A stretch of DNA of 64,000 nucleotides from Sipunculus nudus (taxonomy: Eukaryota > Annelida > Sipuncula > Golfingiida > Sipunculidae). The stretch lies in the NCBI GenBank assembly GCA_026874595.1, contig CM049311.1:32569176-32633175 (forward strand). Direction: 5' to 3'. Of this stretch, positions 1-10,352 are shown piece after piece (positions within the stretch are counted from its first letter, which is position 1; every line of letters starts with the position of its first letter). A model generated the notes under the pieces. The model ran no database searches. It saw only the letters and a program-made list of their open reading frames with translations, and had not been told where the DNA came from. Position numbers and translations under genes: made by a program.

Positions 1-213
1 CAAAGTGACGTTAAGGTAGTGAAGTCAGATTACTATCAACTACATGTTTCGGCACGGCGACTTTTCATACAGCAGGGAGTACTGATGACCTTTTATGGTA
101 TGCGGCATATATTATAGGGATATGGGAGATTTCATGGCAGTGAACCCACTTTCCTGTGTATTCTACTTCTATCTCTATATAAAATGAACCAGCATGGCTA
201 TTCATCCCTCTCA

Positions 214-267
<54 letters not shown>

Positions 268-312
268 CTCTATTGTTGTCGAGGTTGTATTATTAACTTA
301 TTGTCCCCTTAC
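1..312. other. intron or flank left of the last visible exon
   Basis: No exon was found. The stretch lies downstream (minus sense) of the last visible VWD exon, whose donor is at 307-312, so it is most simply intron. It contains a (TA)n tract at about 219-265. Confidence 0.6.
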
Positions 313-533
313 CTCCAAAACTTGGAGAACTGTTCCGCTTCCTTGCTTGTCCGTTTACGGTTACAGTTAAGGAAGGGATGCAGATCATCTTCTGCGTCGC
401 CATTATAAGATCCACACAGGCCCTCGGTTTCATATTGATCCCGGTCAACCGCTGTAATCGTCACACCTTGGATGTAGCCGTACGAAGTTCCGATCCCTTT
501 AACAGACACCGTTGTGCCAGTCGGTAACCTGAT
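313..533 (-). CDS. exon 12: end of VWD domain; gene continues off the left edge
   Basis: A TTTAACAG acceptor and an AG|GTAAGG donor bound 221 bp, phase 0 to 2. It encodes IRLPTGTTVSVKGIGTSYGY, then TITAVDRDQYETEGLCGSYN and GDAEDDL. GLCG-yNG-a-DD is the diagnostic VWD motif with its acidic Ca-binding residues. The phase-2 end requires another exon beyond the window. Confidence 0.92.
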
Positions 534-2100
534 CTGTTAAAAATAAACGGTTTATAAGGTAAAAGCTTGTTTGTAAATTAATAAATAAAATCGAATGTAA
601 AGCACGACAAATATATTAACATAATGCTGCAAGTTTTGTCTAAAATTCGTAAATAGGCAAAAAGCAAACAGGAAAAACGTTCCAAGAATAACTGTTTTGC
701 ATTTTGCTTGTGAAATTACTTACTAATATAGGTCAAGGTCTAGATCCCGATCTTGATCAATCGGCAATTTGTCTAGACCAGATCTCTATCGGGATTTAGT
801 CCTGCCTAATCCCCGATCGGAATTTGCTTTGGACCAATCGCCGATTGGTCGGGAGCAATTATATACCATTTGGTCCAGACCAAAGCCCGATGAGGATTCT
901 TACCAGTCGAAACTCCGATCAGGATCTGGTCCAGCTCAAATCCTGACTCAGACGATGACATAATACTAAAAAAGGCCTTCAGCACATACCTCTGATTTAG
1001 TTAAAGAAAATTCACCCCAGTTCAGCCTACTCGTAAACTTAAATCGAATTTCGTCATGACAAAATTGCATTCATGCCTCGCATGAATGAATATTAGGAAG
1101 ACTGATACCTGACTTGAATTTATTAATTGGATAAAAGGATACTACGGGCTTTTGTTGCACAATTTAACCTTCATTAAAAGAATAAAAATATGTTAAACTT
1201 GATGAATAATGTTTTCTTCTCTGGTTAATAATACCTACATGCATCATGTATGTGTGAATCAAAAGAATTAAATTCTGTATCTAAAATAAACAAACACTTT
1301 TTATAAATACAAACAATTTTACATTGATTTAAAAATTTAAAAAAGGAGCCTTTTGGACATGAAGTTAGCAAGTAGATACAGTTATGAGCTGGATCAGTGG
1401 TATGGGTAGCCAAAACCTTGAACTGATTAGGCAGGAAGTAATTAATTCTCTTTGTTATTAATTGAAAGTCGGGATTTAGGCCGGACTGAATCTTGATAGG
1501 GAATTAGTCTGAACCAGTCGCCGACTGGTTAAGATCGGGATCTTGGCAGAACATATATACTGATATAGTGAATCATATGTCATAATTGTGTTTTATATTG
1601 ATAATACACAAACAGTTATAACGAAATACCATATAAGAATGGGATCCGCTTGAAAGCACGGTGAGTGATCCGTCAGGACACTGAACATAGGCGCTGAATT
1701 TCCGTATAACATTCGGACAGTAATTTATGGCAAACACATCTTTGCCAGACTTTATGAACACTGCACAGTTACAACTGGCAACTCCATTGCATCGTACATA
1801 GTACGCGTTCACCTGCAACTCATTCAAATGCAGAAATATAATTGATTTTACACTTGTTATATTGAAAGAAGTCATATAATGTGTTGACAAATATATTTCA
1901 GTTCAGATTAATCATTACATGTAAAATATATGTCTAGTTCTATCATTTCGTCCTGGGAAAAGATTTATTCCACTATATATTTTAAACATACCTGAAGAGG
2001 AAGCGTCTTGTGTCTGTATAGAATGAATTCACCTTGCAGGTAATTATCATATTTGCTGTAATGAGTGAATATGTGAGTAAATATATATCCACCACATACC

Positions 2101-2154
<54 letters not shown>

Positions 2155-5100
2155 TAAATGAATATCTGAACCAATACATGTCAGTGCACACATAAATGAC
2201 ATTGCCTTTGACGTCTATGGAACGTAAACTTTTAATTATGAATATTACAAATTTTGATAATAAACATAATGCAATATTACCAGCCATCAAATGAAGTCAT
2301 ATGTGGATCGTTCAGTGATCGACAGACCCCTGCACTTTGGAATGAGCTACCTCGACGATCATGGACTGTTACCTGCGTCATTGAAGAGATAAAAGACAGA
2401 CTGAAGCTGTGTTTTACGGAGGCGAATACTTCTTCTAGCTCCTTCGTATATGAACAATACTCAATAAATGAACCATGTACAGTATTAGGAGTTTCCTTGT
2501 TGTGAAACTAAATGATATGCGCATGCTTAATCCAGTGTTCGCACTCTTAGTTTAATACCAACAGTTTTTTTCAGACACAAGAATTTTCCAGTTGTTTAAA
2601 AAATTTACGATGGATTTAAATAAAACCTCCGTTACAATTCAATGTTTCTTTCCAGTTATATTACAGGGTGATTCAGCGACTAACAGTTATTTCTGGCAGC
2701 CTGTATTTCTGCCAGATTAAATGACTGAAGAATCTCTCTGACGTCTGAAGTGTCACTTTCATGATTCTGTTTGGATTGCCGTCGATATTATCCCTGGGAG
2801 CATGTACACGTAATATACCCTTTGTGCCAGGTCGCCAGGATTCACCAGGCCCGATAGCTAAAATACATTAAATTCTTCAAACCAAATTCCAAATTAAGCT
2901 CACTTTTCTGCTGTTTAGTATTTGATGTATGAAAGGAGTGATCTCAACCACGTACTTGCTTCTAACGTGAATTTTTTTCATATCATTTTAGTCATTCCCT
3001 GCCCTAGCACATATTAATAAATGTTACTAATCAAAAGTCGTACCATATGAGGATGTCGCAACAGAATAGACTAGTTTCTCATAAATGATTTAAAGTTGTT
3101 TAAGTAAAAATGACAAAATGGCCTATTATTTCTAAAATAATTAATTACGCATTTTCCTGTTTCTGCGCTAGGGGCCAAAAAAGTTGGCTTTCTTTGACTT
3201 CCTAAAGATATTCGAAAAAAAAGGTGGATATGGATTGTGGAACGGACTACAATAACTTATAAGGAATCAGGAAAAATTGCAGCAAAAGCGTGCGGTTACC
3301 TTTGATAGTGACATTACACTTAACAGTTTTCCCGTCTTGTATCTCTTCTACTTTCAGCCCAGTATAATAGCCTTTGGAGATACAGGAGTCATCTTCAAGT
3401 GTGGGTGTGATAACCTCCACCGCCATCTCTCTAACAAAAGTTGAGCCAAGAATCGGAATGGTCGGTTCCAGCTCAGTTTCCACACTTTCGTCCTCATAAA
3501 CCGTTAGGACAAGGTCACGAAGCTGTCAAGAGTCACATTACATAAATACGTGTTGGTCGCCATGTAAATATTATTCATATAACGTCATTGTTACCTGAAT
3601 GGAAAGCTTTAGAAACGACAATAAATTGGTCTATACTCTTTTATTTAAAAAGGAATGTGTTATTACAGCATCGGTTTATACAAATATTGATTAAAATCTT
3701 TTGTGTAAACATCGAAATGCATTGCCTCGTTTCTTAGATTTCTAATTTTATATCGTATAAGTTACACGAAAGTGTATCTTGTATCTTTATGTGGATATTA
3801 ACCTTTCTTATGTAAACTATATGTTTTTTAAAAAAAAACATGATCTTGTATCTCTATACCTAGAATCTTGTTTACTATTTAGATACATTTACATGTTGTA
3901 CCACTTCGGAGTCATATTTAAACAGATGCCTATTGCAGTTTTCCGTGTAATTTCTGACATGTAATGGACTCATATTTATTCTGCATTGGTATACATACCG
4001 AAAATGATTATGACATTAATTTTATAATGTTCTACTAATGTTCTAATGGTCTATATCTCTCAGTGTTTATTAAGAGAGTTACAAGGAACATCAAATTTAG
4101 AGTTATGGGAAAGCGCTTCCGCATCTTGTGAGGGATCTGATCTTCTAATGTATCGCTAATTTTTATTTTGAATTTTCTGGTATAAAAGCCTCCCCACCCA
4201 CCCTTTTAAGAAGGTTATGACCATTCAGTGTGAAGCAGGTTTTGTGCAACGTATGTGACATCGGTTGATTGGAGGCATGGGTGCAGAATAAAACGTGTAT
4301 GGTTGCTTAACTGGGAACTCTAATAAAGAAAACTTTACATAAGTTATGAATTTCAATTCAGCATGACGCTGCTTGCACGTGACCCATGAAGCTCCTTCCC
4401 CAGTAGAAATTATGAAATCCACTACGTAAAACAACACTACGCTATTACCTTTACCCTTCTTGAAATCTAACGATTTGTTTGGTTAAACTAGGTTTGAAAA
4501 ATTAATTTAATAATTTTAGAGAATAGTTTCTGTACCTGTATTCCGGCAAAGAATCTGTTACTTTCCTTTTCCGGGCTTGGTGCGTCATATTGTGGTCCAT
4601 CGGCTCTGACCCTACAGTAGACCTATAAAATATTTAAATTAACAAATTATACGAGAAACCGCTAATGATTATCTGATAGGAGCACTGAGAAAGAAACCGT
4701 ACTTGCCTCTTTACCGAGAGCGTCTGGTTGTCCGTGGTACCAGTCTTCCTCGTGTAGATGATGGGGAAGCTCTTTTCGTGTTACCCTGGTAACGCTGAGC
4801 ACCTCCTCTTCTTGTATAAGCCATCTAATGTCTAACCACATATCATTACTAATGGCCGCCGGATTTGGAATATTACACCGAAATAACACCTCTCGTCTCC
4901 CAGAGGTGGACACAACGTAGTCTACCATAGGAGTCTGGTCGAACGATGGAAAATTTACTAAAATACAGAGCAGAACTCTATAAATAATAACACTCCCTAC
5001 CTTCAATATACATTAAAACGTGAGGTGAAATGAAAATAAGGTATAAATAATATCAAGGGTCTGTAAAGTCCAAATCAAAAAGCGAAAGTTTGCTTCCAAC

Positions 5101-8100
5101 TTAGTCTAAAGCTCAAAGATATGACCCCTGATCAAACTGGCATGCCACTTACATCCCATTTTAAACGGACTATATCAAACGTAAATTACAAGAACTGGAA
5201 CATGTTTTATTCTTGTAATGGCCGCAAGTGAAAAAACCCCATTCTGTTACCTCATGTATTGTAAAAAGGCCTTAACAATGAGTGCGACAATCATTTATCA
5301 CTTTGCTTTAGATAGGATGAATTGAAATGAAAACCCATTATGGGAATTAATTGGTGAATCATCTGATGTATGGATTCGCAGGTAATTTGAAATTCCATCG
5401 CCTGGGCGACATACCGGAGCAATCAGGTTGGTGGCCGGATGGTGAACTTTGACCCGGAGGGCAAGGTGCATTGTCCCCTGTGACGAAACGTGCAGAAAAA
5501 AACAGGTATAGTTACATTTCTCTTTCCGTAAATTTAATCAGCAGTTGAATTAGTAATTTATATAATATAATAACCGTATTCTAATTAAAAGCACGATAAA
5601 AATAGTTTGCATTGTGTTATTTTAAGATTTATTTACTCATTCTTAATTATGATATGTTTCTATATGCCAAATTATGTATCTCACCGAAGCAGTAAGCGAT
5701 TGGGCATCCTCCAACATTAGGCAGATAATACACGTTGAATTCTCCGCAGTTCTTCACGCGGATATTGAGCGTGTCCGCCTTGCAAAAGTCATTCACATTT
5801 ATGAAAGCAGAGCGGTCATGGATTTGGCCGTCAGCAGGCGGCGGGTCCCCTGAAATTTTCATTACAGATATTATTTTCAAAAGCCATCTTAGACTTGATA
5901 TCAAAATTCGTGAACTAATAAAAACAAAACAAAATATTTTCGGTCGAGGCAACAGCCTGTTTTTTTTTAATATTGGCTGAACTAGATATTTTGTACAAAA
6001 ACATAATGTCATTCGGCTTTCGGACTTCATATCTGTGCTCTAATATGATTATTCTGGCATCAACGACGCTCTAAGTACCGTAGCTTGGTGTGTAATAGCC
6101 AGGAACCCCCGAAAGGCATATTTGTTTGTCACGTTCTTTCGTCTGGGAGCAATGTGCACTAAACCTAGACCGAGAAGGGCGATTAAAAAATAAAAAAAAT
6201 ATGTTAACCTTCCATCCAAACAGGATATGCGGTACTGCATGCTCCGCTCACTGGGCACGAATCAACCATGTCGCCCCCTGCCGGTGAATTAACACGGAAC
6301 CAACCCTCAGCTAAGTAATCGTCGCACTGTGGCGCCCCCTGAAGCATGGTGTGATTACTTCGTTTAGCCTCATGGTCATTCAGAACGTTGTGGCCGTCAG
6401 ACTCACAAGGGTCAGAAGCTGAAGATAAAGAATATAGGATCAATTATAAATAAAAACATATATTATATTTATACTTTGAAATCACCAACAGGACTAGAAA
6501 ACTGTTGAATATATAAAATATGTAGATACTTGAATTATGTCATATTCATCGACACATTTGAGCATTGGCAGCTCATGTGCTCCATGTGTTTTTAAATTTG
6601 AAGAAAAAAAATCTGTATTGAAACGTTTCACTTGTTATATATTTAGCTTTGTGTAAGATCAGAAAAGATAAAACCTTTAACATCGTGTAAACATGAAGTA
6701 AGCACAAAGGGAGAGAATCTAAACGACATGAATGACTTGAAACAAATGAGTATAAGCTTTATTGTATTAAAAAAAATTTATCCTGTATACTGTGGTCATA
6801 ATTACGGTGGCTGATTTAGGACACAGAAAAAAAAAATATTTATCTCGAGATCTCGAGATAACATCTCGAGATCTCGACATAGAATTTCGCAATAAAAAAA
6901 TTTTAGGAAGCAAAAAAAAAAAAAAATTTTAGGAAGCAAAAAAAAAAAATTTTAGGAAGCAAAAAAAAAAAATTTTAGGAAGCAAAAAAAAAATTTTAGG
7001 AAGCAAAAAAAAATTTTTAGGAAGCAAAAAAAAAAATTTAGGAAGCAAAAAAAAAATTTTTTTAGGAAGCAAAAAAAAAATTTTAGAAAGCAAAAAAAAA
7101 ATTTTTAGAAAGCAAAAAAAAAAATTTTTAGGAAGCAAAAAAAAAATTATCTTTTGAGATCTCCAGAAAAAATGTCACACTTGTACGAACCATTCGAAGC
7201 TGAATTGACATAAAACAAAGCAACCTTATGGGGACAGTATACGTTAAGAGTGCTTACTATTGCAATTATAAAACAAAGGCCATGTATACTGTGTTTAACT
7301 GAACGGTAATACAATATAATTAATTTAAAATCAATCAAGTTTGTATATCCCCTGAGATAAGGCGAGTTGAAGAAAAGTTCAATATAAATTCAATATTTAA
7401 TATTCATATCCGTAAGGAAGATGTCAAAGCCTAAAGAATCTGAAACATTCTACCTGAACGGCGGATTCGGAGCCATGTCTGTTAAATCACTCAAATAGAA
7501 ATGTTTAGGTCTGCATGCATGCATTGTGGGTACCTTATTATTTTAAGAATACAAACAAATATGAGCTTCTTATAGAAACACGCTTTTTGTACAATTTCTT
7601 TCAGCTTTTGTTTTATTGAAATGGTGTGTCGTTTTATGGAACATGTATTAGACCATCATAAATTAAAATATGCTAAAACTGATTACTGTGTTTTCTGGTA
7701 GGTGGGGGGGGGGGGTCGGGGTGGGGCGTTGCTTCAGCCCCTAAAGCCCAAGTCTTGATCCACTATAGCTCTTACTATAGCTCAGATTAATTTAATCAAC
7801 CTATTTTCATAAATGTTTTATATTCATAAATAAACGGTTTAAAATTTCGATCATCTCTCATCATGATTTTTCTTCAGCAAAATGCTTTGCTTTGGTCTTA
7901 AAGTCGCTATTCACCTGTCTTATTTATAGAATCTTTGTAAAAACTCTGCATATACATATTAAAGAAGTGAAAGTAATCATAAACATAATCTAGGTAAACA
8001 TAATCTATTAATCTTTCATAAAAATGAGCCAATGCCATGGGTAAAGGCGGTGTCTTTGTCTATATCCACGTTTTTTTATAACATGGGTCGGGGGGGGGGG

Positions 8101-9784
8101 GGGGTGCAAATATTGCCACCGATCGTAATAGAAAGACGTCCGGCAGAAACATCTGGCTTCAATTCAGAGATTACAGATTTCTGTAAATGACAAATACTGC
8201 ATTGCTTCACATGCTCTAACGAATATCAACTAGGGTTAACACTTGCTCAAGTGGCTTGTATACAAGTAGCCTTTAGATAAAATGTTTATACGTCAAAGTG
8301 ACGTTATAAGACCTATTCCCAGCTGGGGTTTCTTCCTAAATTGTTTTTTTTGCTTCCTAATTTTTTTTTTTGCTTCCTAAAATTTTTTTTTTGCTTCCTA
8401 AAAATTTTTTTTTTGCTTCATAAAATTTTTTTTTTATGCTTCCTAAATTTTTTTTTTGCTTCCTAAAATTTTTTTTTTTTGCTTCCTAAATTTTTTTTTT
8501 TTTGCTTCATGAAATTTTATTTCATGCTTCCTAAATTTCTTTTTTTTTGCTTCCTAAAATTTTTTTTTTTTGCTTCCTAAAAATTTTTTTTTTGCTTCCT
8601 AACATTTTTTTTTTTGCGAAATTCTATGTCGAGATCTCGAGATGTTATCTCGAGATCACGAGATAAATATTTTTTTTTCTTTGTCCTAAATCAGCCACCG
8701 TACATAATTAAGCACTAACAATATTTTATGTCAATGCAACATCAATAAATGGGTTTTAGGAGAACACGTTAACTTGGCGCTGCACTTAAATGCGGTGTGT
8801 TATTTGTGCCAATGCATAGATGAAATGTAAAGAGGACGTAGATTTATGACAAAACTCTTCACTGTGAGAACTCTTTATTTTTTAGATAATTAGGGTACAG
8901 ACTAACATCACTGACAAAAGATGATACGCCATTATAGGGTAAATTGTTTAGGGCGGATATCATCTCGTAGAACACTGACTAACAATAATTAATGCTGCAG
9001 ACATTACACATCAATTCGAAAGTTGTTGATTTATACACAAAATAAAACCTAAGACTATTTTGTATTACAAAAAAATAAAGATTAGACATTTAAAAATTAG
9101 ATTTAAGATGAATTATACATTTTACAAAAAAGTTTACACATGTAAGTTTTAACAAGTTCGCTTTAGTTAAATAATTATTTTGTTAATTATAAGCAGCACA
9201 CCATTACCTATTTGGCAACATTGGCCATGGTGACTTGGTGTGCAGTAACATCCCGTATCATGTGGTGTCCCTCCGTTATGACAGTACAAATTACATGATT
9301 GTTCCTCTGTTGCGGTCCCGTCACACTCTCCGCCACCACAAAATGCCTTCACTGCTATTACTCTCTGTCTCGTCTGAGTTCCGGACAAACCACAAGGGGC
9401 GCTGCATGTTGTCCATGGCGACCAATCGTCCCAGGTACAATTTCTCTTCGTACAAATTTCACAGCACCCACCAGATACGCCTGACAGACACTGGCAACCC
9501 GACAAGATGGGAGTTCCACCATTGTTACAAAAGCGGTTGCATGGTCTATTTTCAATAGATGGCCCAGTACAGGGGGAACCCCCACAAGACGGATGTTGGA
9601 CTATCCCACGTGACCGAGACTGCATCCCGCCTCCTCCACATTGATAGGAGCAGCTGCCCCAGTTACCCCAGCTTCCCCATCTGCAGTCTACCCTGGAACA
9701 CCCTCCGCCACCCAAAAACCACGCACACCCCACATGAAGATTGGTTTTGAGGAAAATAACCAACAGGATCGTCCGCAAACTCAT
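313..9784 (-). CDS. secreted TSP1-D8C-VWD protein gene (VWDE-like), 3' part outside window
   Basis: Twelve coding exons can be joined on the minus strand with consistent phases: 9784-9208, 6418-6209, 5849-5685, 5477-5415, 4957-4707, 4622-4536, 3522-3300, 2857-2685, 2372-2281, 2055-1992, 1812-1630 and 533-313, about 770 codons. The order is signal peptide, TSP1, Cys-rich, TSP1, Cys-rich, D8C domain, CPPG linker, VWDE-type region, then VWD with the hallmark DPHMTSFDG at its start and GLCGSYNGDAEDD near its end. This order is typical of von Willebrand factor D and EGF domain-containing (VWDE-like) proteins and related molluscan secreted proteins. Such proteins are extracellular and probably act in adhesion, matrix or innate defence; that role is inference. 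The last exon ends in phase 2, so the C-terminal part lies beyond position 1. Additional small phase-1 exons in intron 1 cannot be excluded. Confidence 0.9.
534..1629. repeat. intron with palindrome-rich inverted repeat (about 735-1555)
   Basis: The two ends form imperfect inverted arms sharing AGATCCCGATCTT (about 742-754 on plus, 1530-1545 on minus). Both arms contain near-palindromes of the type ACCAATCGCCGATTGGT (about 834-850) and CCAGTCGCCGACTGG (about 1516-1530). The middle (1000-1440) shows nothing coding. A non-autonomous DNA element or MITE is the likely origin; no clear target duplication was seen. Confidence 0.5.
1630..1812 (-). CDS. exon 11: central VWD segment
   Basis: A GTTGCAG acceptor and an ATG|GTATTT donor bound 183 bp, phase 0-0. 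It encodes VNAYYVRCNGVASCNCAVFI, then KSGKDVFAINYC and onwards to LSSGSHSYM. The C..ASCNCAV-v-sG-DVf-i--C pattern is characteristic of VWD domains in VWDE-like proteins. Confidence 0.9.
1992..2055 (-). CDS. exon 10: VWD microexon
   Basis: An ATTACAG acceptor and a CAG|GTATGT donor bound 64 bp, phase 2 to 0. The split codon gives Cys, then KYDNYLQGEFILYRHKTLPL. This is the 'G-f-LYrh' strand of VWD. A long (TA)n tract lies in the intron just upstream in transcription (about 2104-2156). Confidence 0.87.
2104..2156. repeat. (TA)n microsatellite in VWD intron
   Basis: A run of alternating T and A lies between exons 10 and 9. Similar tracts occur at 219-265, 17592-17639, 28339-28399, 35940-35981, 45160-45225, 54903-54953, 58876-58931 and 62063-62080. 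Confidence 0.95.
2281..2372 (-). CDS. exon 9: start of VWD domain (DPHMTSFDG)
   Basis: A GACGCAG acceptor and a TG|GTAATA donor bound 92 bp, phase 0 to 2. It encodes VTVHDRRGSSFQSAGVCRSL then NDPHMTSFDG, the canonical VWD opening with the DPH metal-site-associated motif. A plus-strand reading frame covers the same bases but is a shadow. Confidence 0.9.
2685..2857 (-). CDS. exon 8: pre-VWD segment
   Basis: A TATTTTAG acceptor and an ACT|GTTAGT donor bound 173 bp, phase 1 to 0. It encodes IGPGESWRPGTKGILRV, then TSERFFSHLIWQKYRLPEIT. The W-x-Y-LP-I-V pattern immediately precedes VWD domains in VWDE-like proteins. The GTTAGT donor is slightly non-consensus but required by frame. Confidence 0.85.
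2858..3299. other. intron 7, no other feature seen
   Basis: AT-rich sequence between exons 8 and 7; no recognisable repeat or exon. Confidence 0.6.
3300..3522 (-). CDS. exon 7: VWDE-type region
   Basis: A TTGACAG acceptor and an AAA G|GTAACC donor bound 223 bp, phase 0 to 1. It encodes LRDLVLTVYEDESVETELEP, then IPILGS, two Cys residues and VEEIQDGKTVKCNVTIK. No separate domain name applies; it is the spacer between the C-VRA segment and the VWD domain. Confidence 0.85.
3523..4535. other. intron 6, no other feature seen
   Basis: A minus-strand frame at 4225-4437 is open but lacks matching splice sites and family motifs. Exons 6 and 7 join in frame without it. Confidence 0.6.
4536..4622 (-). 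CDS. exon 6: VYCRVRAD segment
   Basis: A TTTATAG acceptor and a CAG|GTACAG donor bound 87 bp, phase 0-0. It encodes VYCRVRADGPQYDAPSPEKE and ends FFAGIQ. VWDE-like proteins carry the same 'C-VRA ... S-FFAGI' segment between the linker and the VWD domain. Confidence 0.87.
4707..4957 (-). CDS. exon 5: VWDE-type beta-rich region, GC splice donor
   Basis: The TTTTAG acceptor gives phase 1 entry (G|TA), then NFPSFDQTPMVDYVV, FRCNIPNP, WLDIRWLIQEEEV and so on to DALGKE. Only by ending at GAG|GCAAGT, a GC-type donor with otherwise perfect consensus, does the frame join exon 6 in phase 0 to give LGKEVYCRVRAD. The nearby GT options (CTCG|GTAAAG and GCAA|GTACGG) both give phase 1 and would put a stop codon at the start of exon 6. 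The exon is 251 bp. Confidence 0.85.
5415..5477 (-). CDS. exon 4: short Cys-rich linker (CPPG motif)
   Basis: A TCACAG|GG acceptor and a TCC G|GTATGT donor bound a 63-bp phase 1-1 exon coding GDNAPCPPGQSSPSGHQPDC. The CP-GQ-SP-G-QP-C pattern is the short linker that follows D8C in VWDE-like proteins. Confidence 0.85.
5685..5849 (-). CDS. exon 3: second half of D8C domain
   Basis: A TTTCAG|GG acceptor and a TTC G|GTGAGA donor bound 165 bp, phase 1 to 1. The peptide runs GDPPPADGQIHDRSAF, FCKADTLNIRVKNCGEF, VYYLP, CPIAYC. The motif I-VKNCG-f-VYYLP-p-CP-aYC is the C-terminal signature of D8C domains. The usual CCxW stretch is shortened here (DFCKAD), so a Cys pair may be missing. Confidence 0.9.
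6209..6418 (-). CDS. exon 2: first half of D8C domain
   Basis: A TATCTTCAG acceptor lies right of 6418 and a G|GTTAAC donor left of 6209; 210 bp, phase 1 to phase 1. It encodes SDPCESDGHNVLND through APQCDDYLAEGWFRVNS, GGDM, and CSTAYPVWMEG. The spacing DPC...C..L..GWfRF...G..M...C....CgT..p.WlnG is the signature of the D8C domain found in uromodulin, GP2, OIT3 and VWDE. The phase-1 start matches both exon 1 and the upstream signal-peptide exons. Confidence 0.9.
6895..7146. repeat. left tandem array, TTTTAGGAAGC-A(n) units
   Basis: About 12 units of 18-24 bp, each an A-run followed by ATTTTAGGAAGC. Reading it on the minus strand gives a repetitive Phe-Leu-Pro-Lys frame that is not a gene. 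The array is mirrored by the right arm. Confidence 0.92.
8334..8618. repeat. right tandem array, inverted copy of the left array
   Basis: About 13 units of GCTTCCTAAAA followed by a T-run, the reverse complement of the left array. Unit lengths differ between arms, so the arrays have slipped independently since insertion. Confidence 0.92.
9208..9784 (-). CDS. exon 1: signal peptide plus two TSP1 modules
   Basis: The start codon at 9784-9782 begins a hydrophobic signal peptide (MSLRTILLVIFLKTNL, then a likely cleavage near HVGCA). Two thrombospondin type 1 repeats follow, with WxxW-type cores (WGSWGNWGSC and WDDWSPWTTC) and the CSxxCG pattern. Each is followed by a CNNGGTP or CHNGGTP Cys-rich stretch ending in a CC pair. 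The exon ends ATA G|GTAATG, phase 1, at 9208. Upstream of the ATG a TTTCAG acceptor at 9800-9802 could splice in a non-coding 5' exon, so this may be an internal exon carrying the start codon. All four TSP1 flanking Cys patterns look intact. Confidence 0.92.
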
Positions 9785-10288
9785 TCTATTCGGTTCAGTC
9801 TGAAATATTAATTTTCATATTGTTTCTCGTCTTCGACTACACTGAAAATATCATTGATATGGGTCAACAAACCCCAGGAAAGTAAATTTTTGATTCTGCA
9901 AAATGCTGCCTTATGTATGCTTTACGAAGCTGATCAAATATGCTTTTCCATAACTGCATGGATGTTTTCTACATAGCTTGTGCTTGGTGTTAGTTTTTTG
10001 TTTATGGTCACCAACGTTTTTATGGTCTGCTCCCTTTAGCCTTCCCATTTACCATTAGTTCGAAAAGCAAGATGGGATATTTCTTTTATGTCGCGATAAT
10101 GAGAAATAGGTACCTAAATTAGGTTAATCCACAGACTCAGATAGAACGGCTTTATATTTTCTCACAGATGGTAGTTTGTTTCATATATCATCTTGAAAGC
10201 TAACACTGAACAGGTTAAAACTTGTAGGACAAATGCGCGAATCCGAAAGTGAATTGATCTAATTATAATCTACGTCCGGTCAACAAAC
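9785..10288. other. region between TSP1 exon and nearest signal-peptide exon
   Basis: Contains a TTTCAG acceptor at 9800-9802 just upstream of the exon 1 ATG. Otherwise nothing was recognised. Confidence 0.5.
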
Positions 10289-10352
10289 ATTCGGAGATAT
10301 GAGTTCCAAGTAATACCAAAGCAACAGTGAGCAGTCCCATAGAGGTGATCAT
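10289..10352 (-). CDS. signal-peptide first exon, type A (copy A0)
   Basis: The ATG is at 10352-10350. The 64 coding nt read MITSMGLLTVALVLLGTHIS and end GAA T|GTTTGT (phase 1), a weaker donor than the GTAAGT of the 13.9-kb copy. The preceding 5' untranslated sequence and several hundred bases of upstream DNA (about 10,353-10,700) match those of the 13.9-kb copy, including TACCGGTAATAA. A short hydrophobic leader that stops at a phase-1 donor is a typical secreted-protein first exon. It could splice in frame to exon 2 (phase 1) of the VWD gene, giving a form without TSP1; that is inference. Confidence 0.65.

Larger units (their letters stand above)
6803..8702. mobile_element. TA-flanked long-inverted-repeat element in intron 1
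   Basis: Mirror-image termini start CGGTGGCTGATTTAGGACA at 6805 and end with its complement at 8700. Both sides are flanked by TA (6803-6804 and 8701-8702), the target duplication of Tc1/mariner-type transposons. Each arm continues with an A-rich run, ATCTCGAGAT palindromes, the shared segment CATAGAATTTCGC, and then about a dozen tandem TTTTAGGAAGC-A(n) units. The 1.2-kb core (about 7150-8330) has G-runs at 7706-7716 and 8090-8104 but no transposase frame, so the element is non-autonomous. Confidence 0.82.

Noticed and set aside
2254-2505. Plus-strand 83-codon frame with a reverse transcriptase-like LWNELP stretch
   Set aside because: It overlaps a minus-strand VWD exon with DPHMTSFDG, correct splice sites and matching phases; the plus frame is its shadow.
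4225-4437. Minus-strand 70-codon frame in intron 6
   Set aside because: No acceptor or donor fits, no family motif, and exons 6 and 7 already join in phase 0.
6929-7138. Repetitive Phe/Leu/Pro/Lys frame on the minus strand
   Set aside because: Translation of the TTTTAGGAAGC-A(n) tandem array.
6895-7146. Regularly spaced repeats resembling a CRISPR array
   Set aside because: Units are contiguous, low-complexity, lack unique spacers, and are mirrored in a eukaryotic transposon arm.
9235-9750. Three plus-strand frames opposite the TSP1 exon
   Set aside because: Shadows of the minus-strand Cys-rich coding exon.
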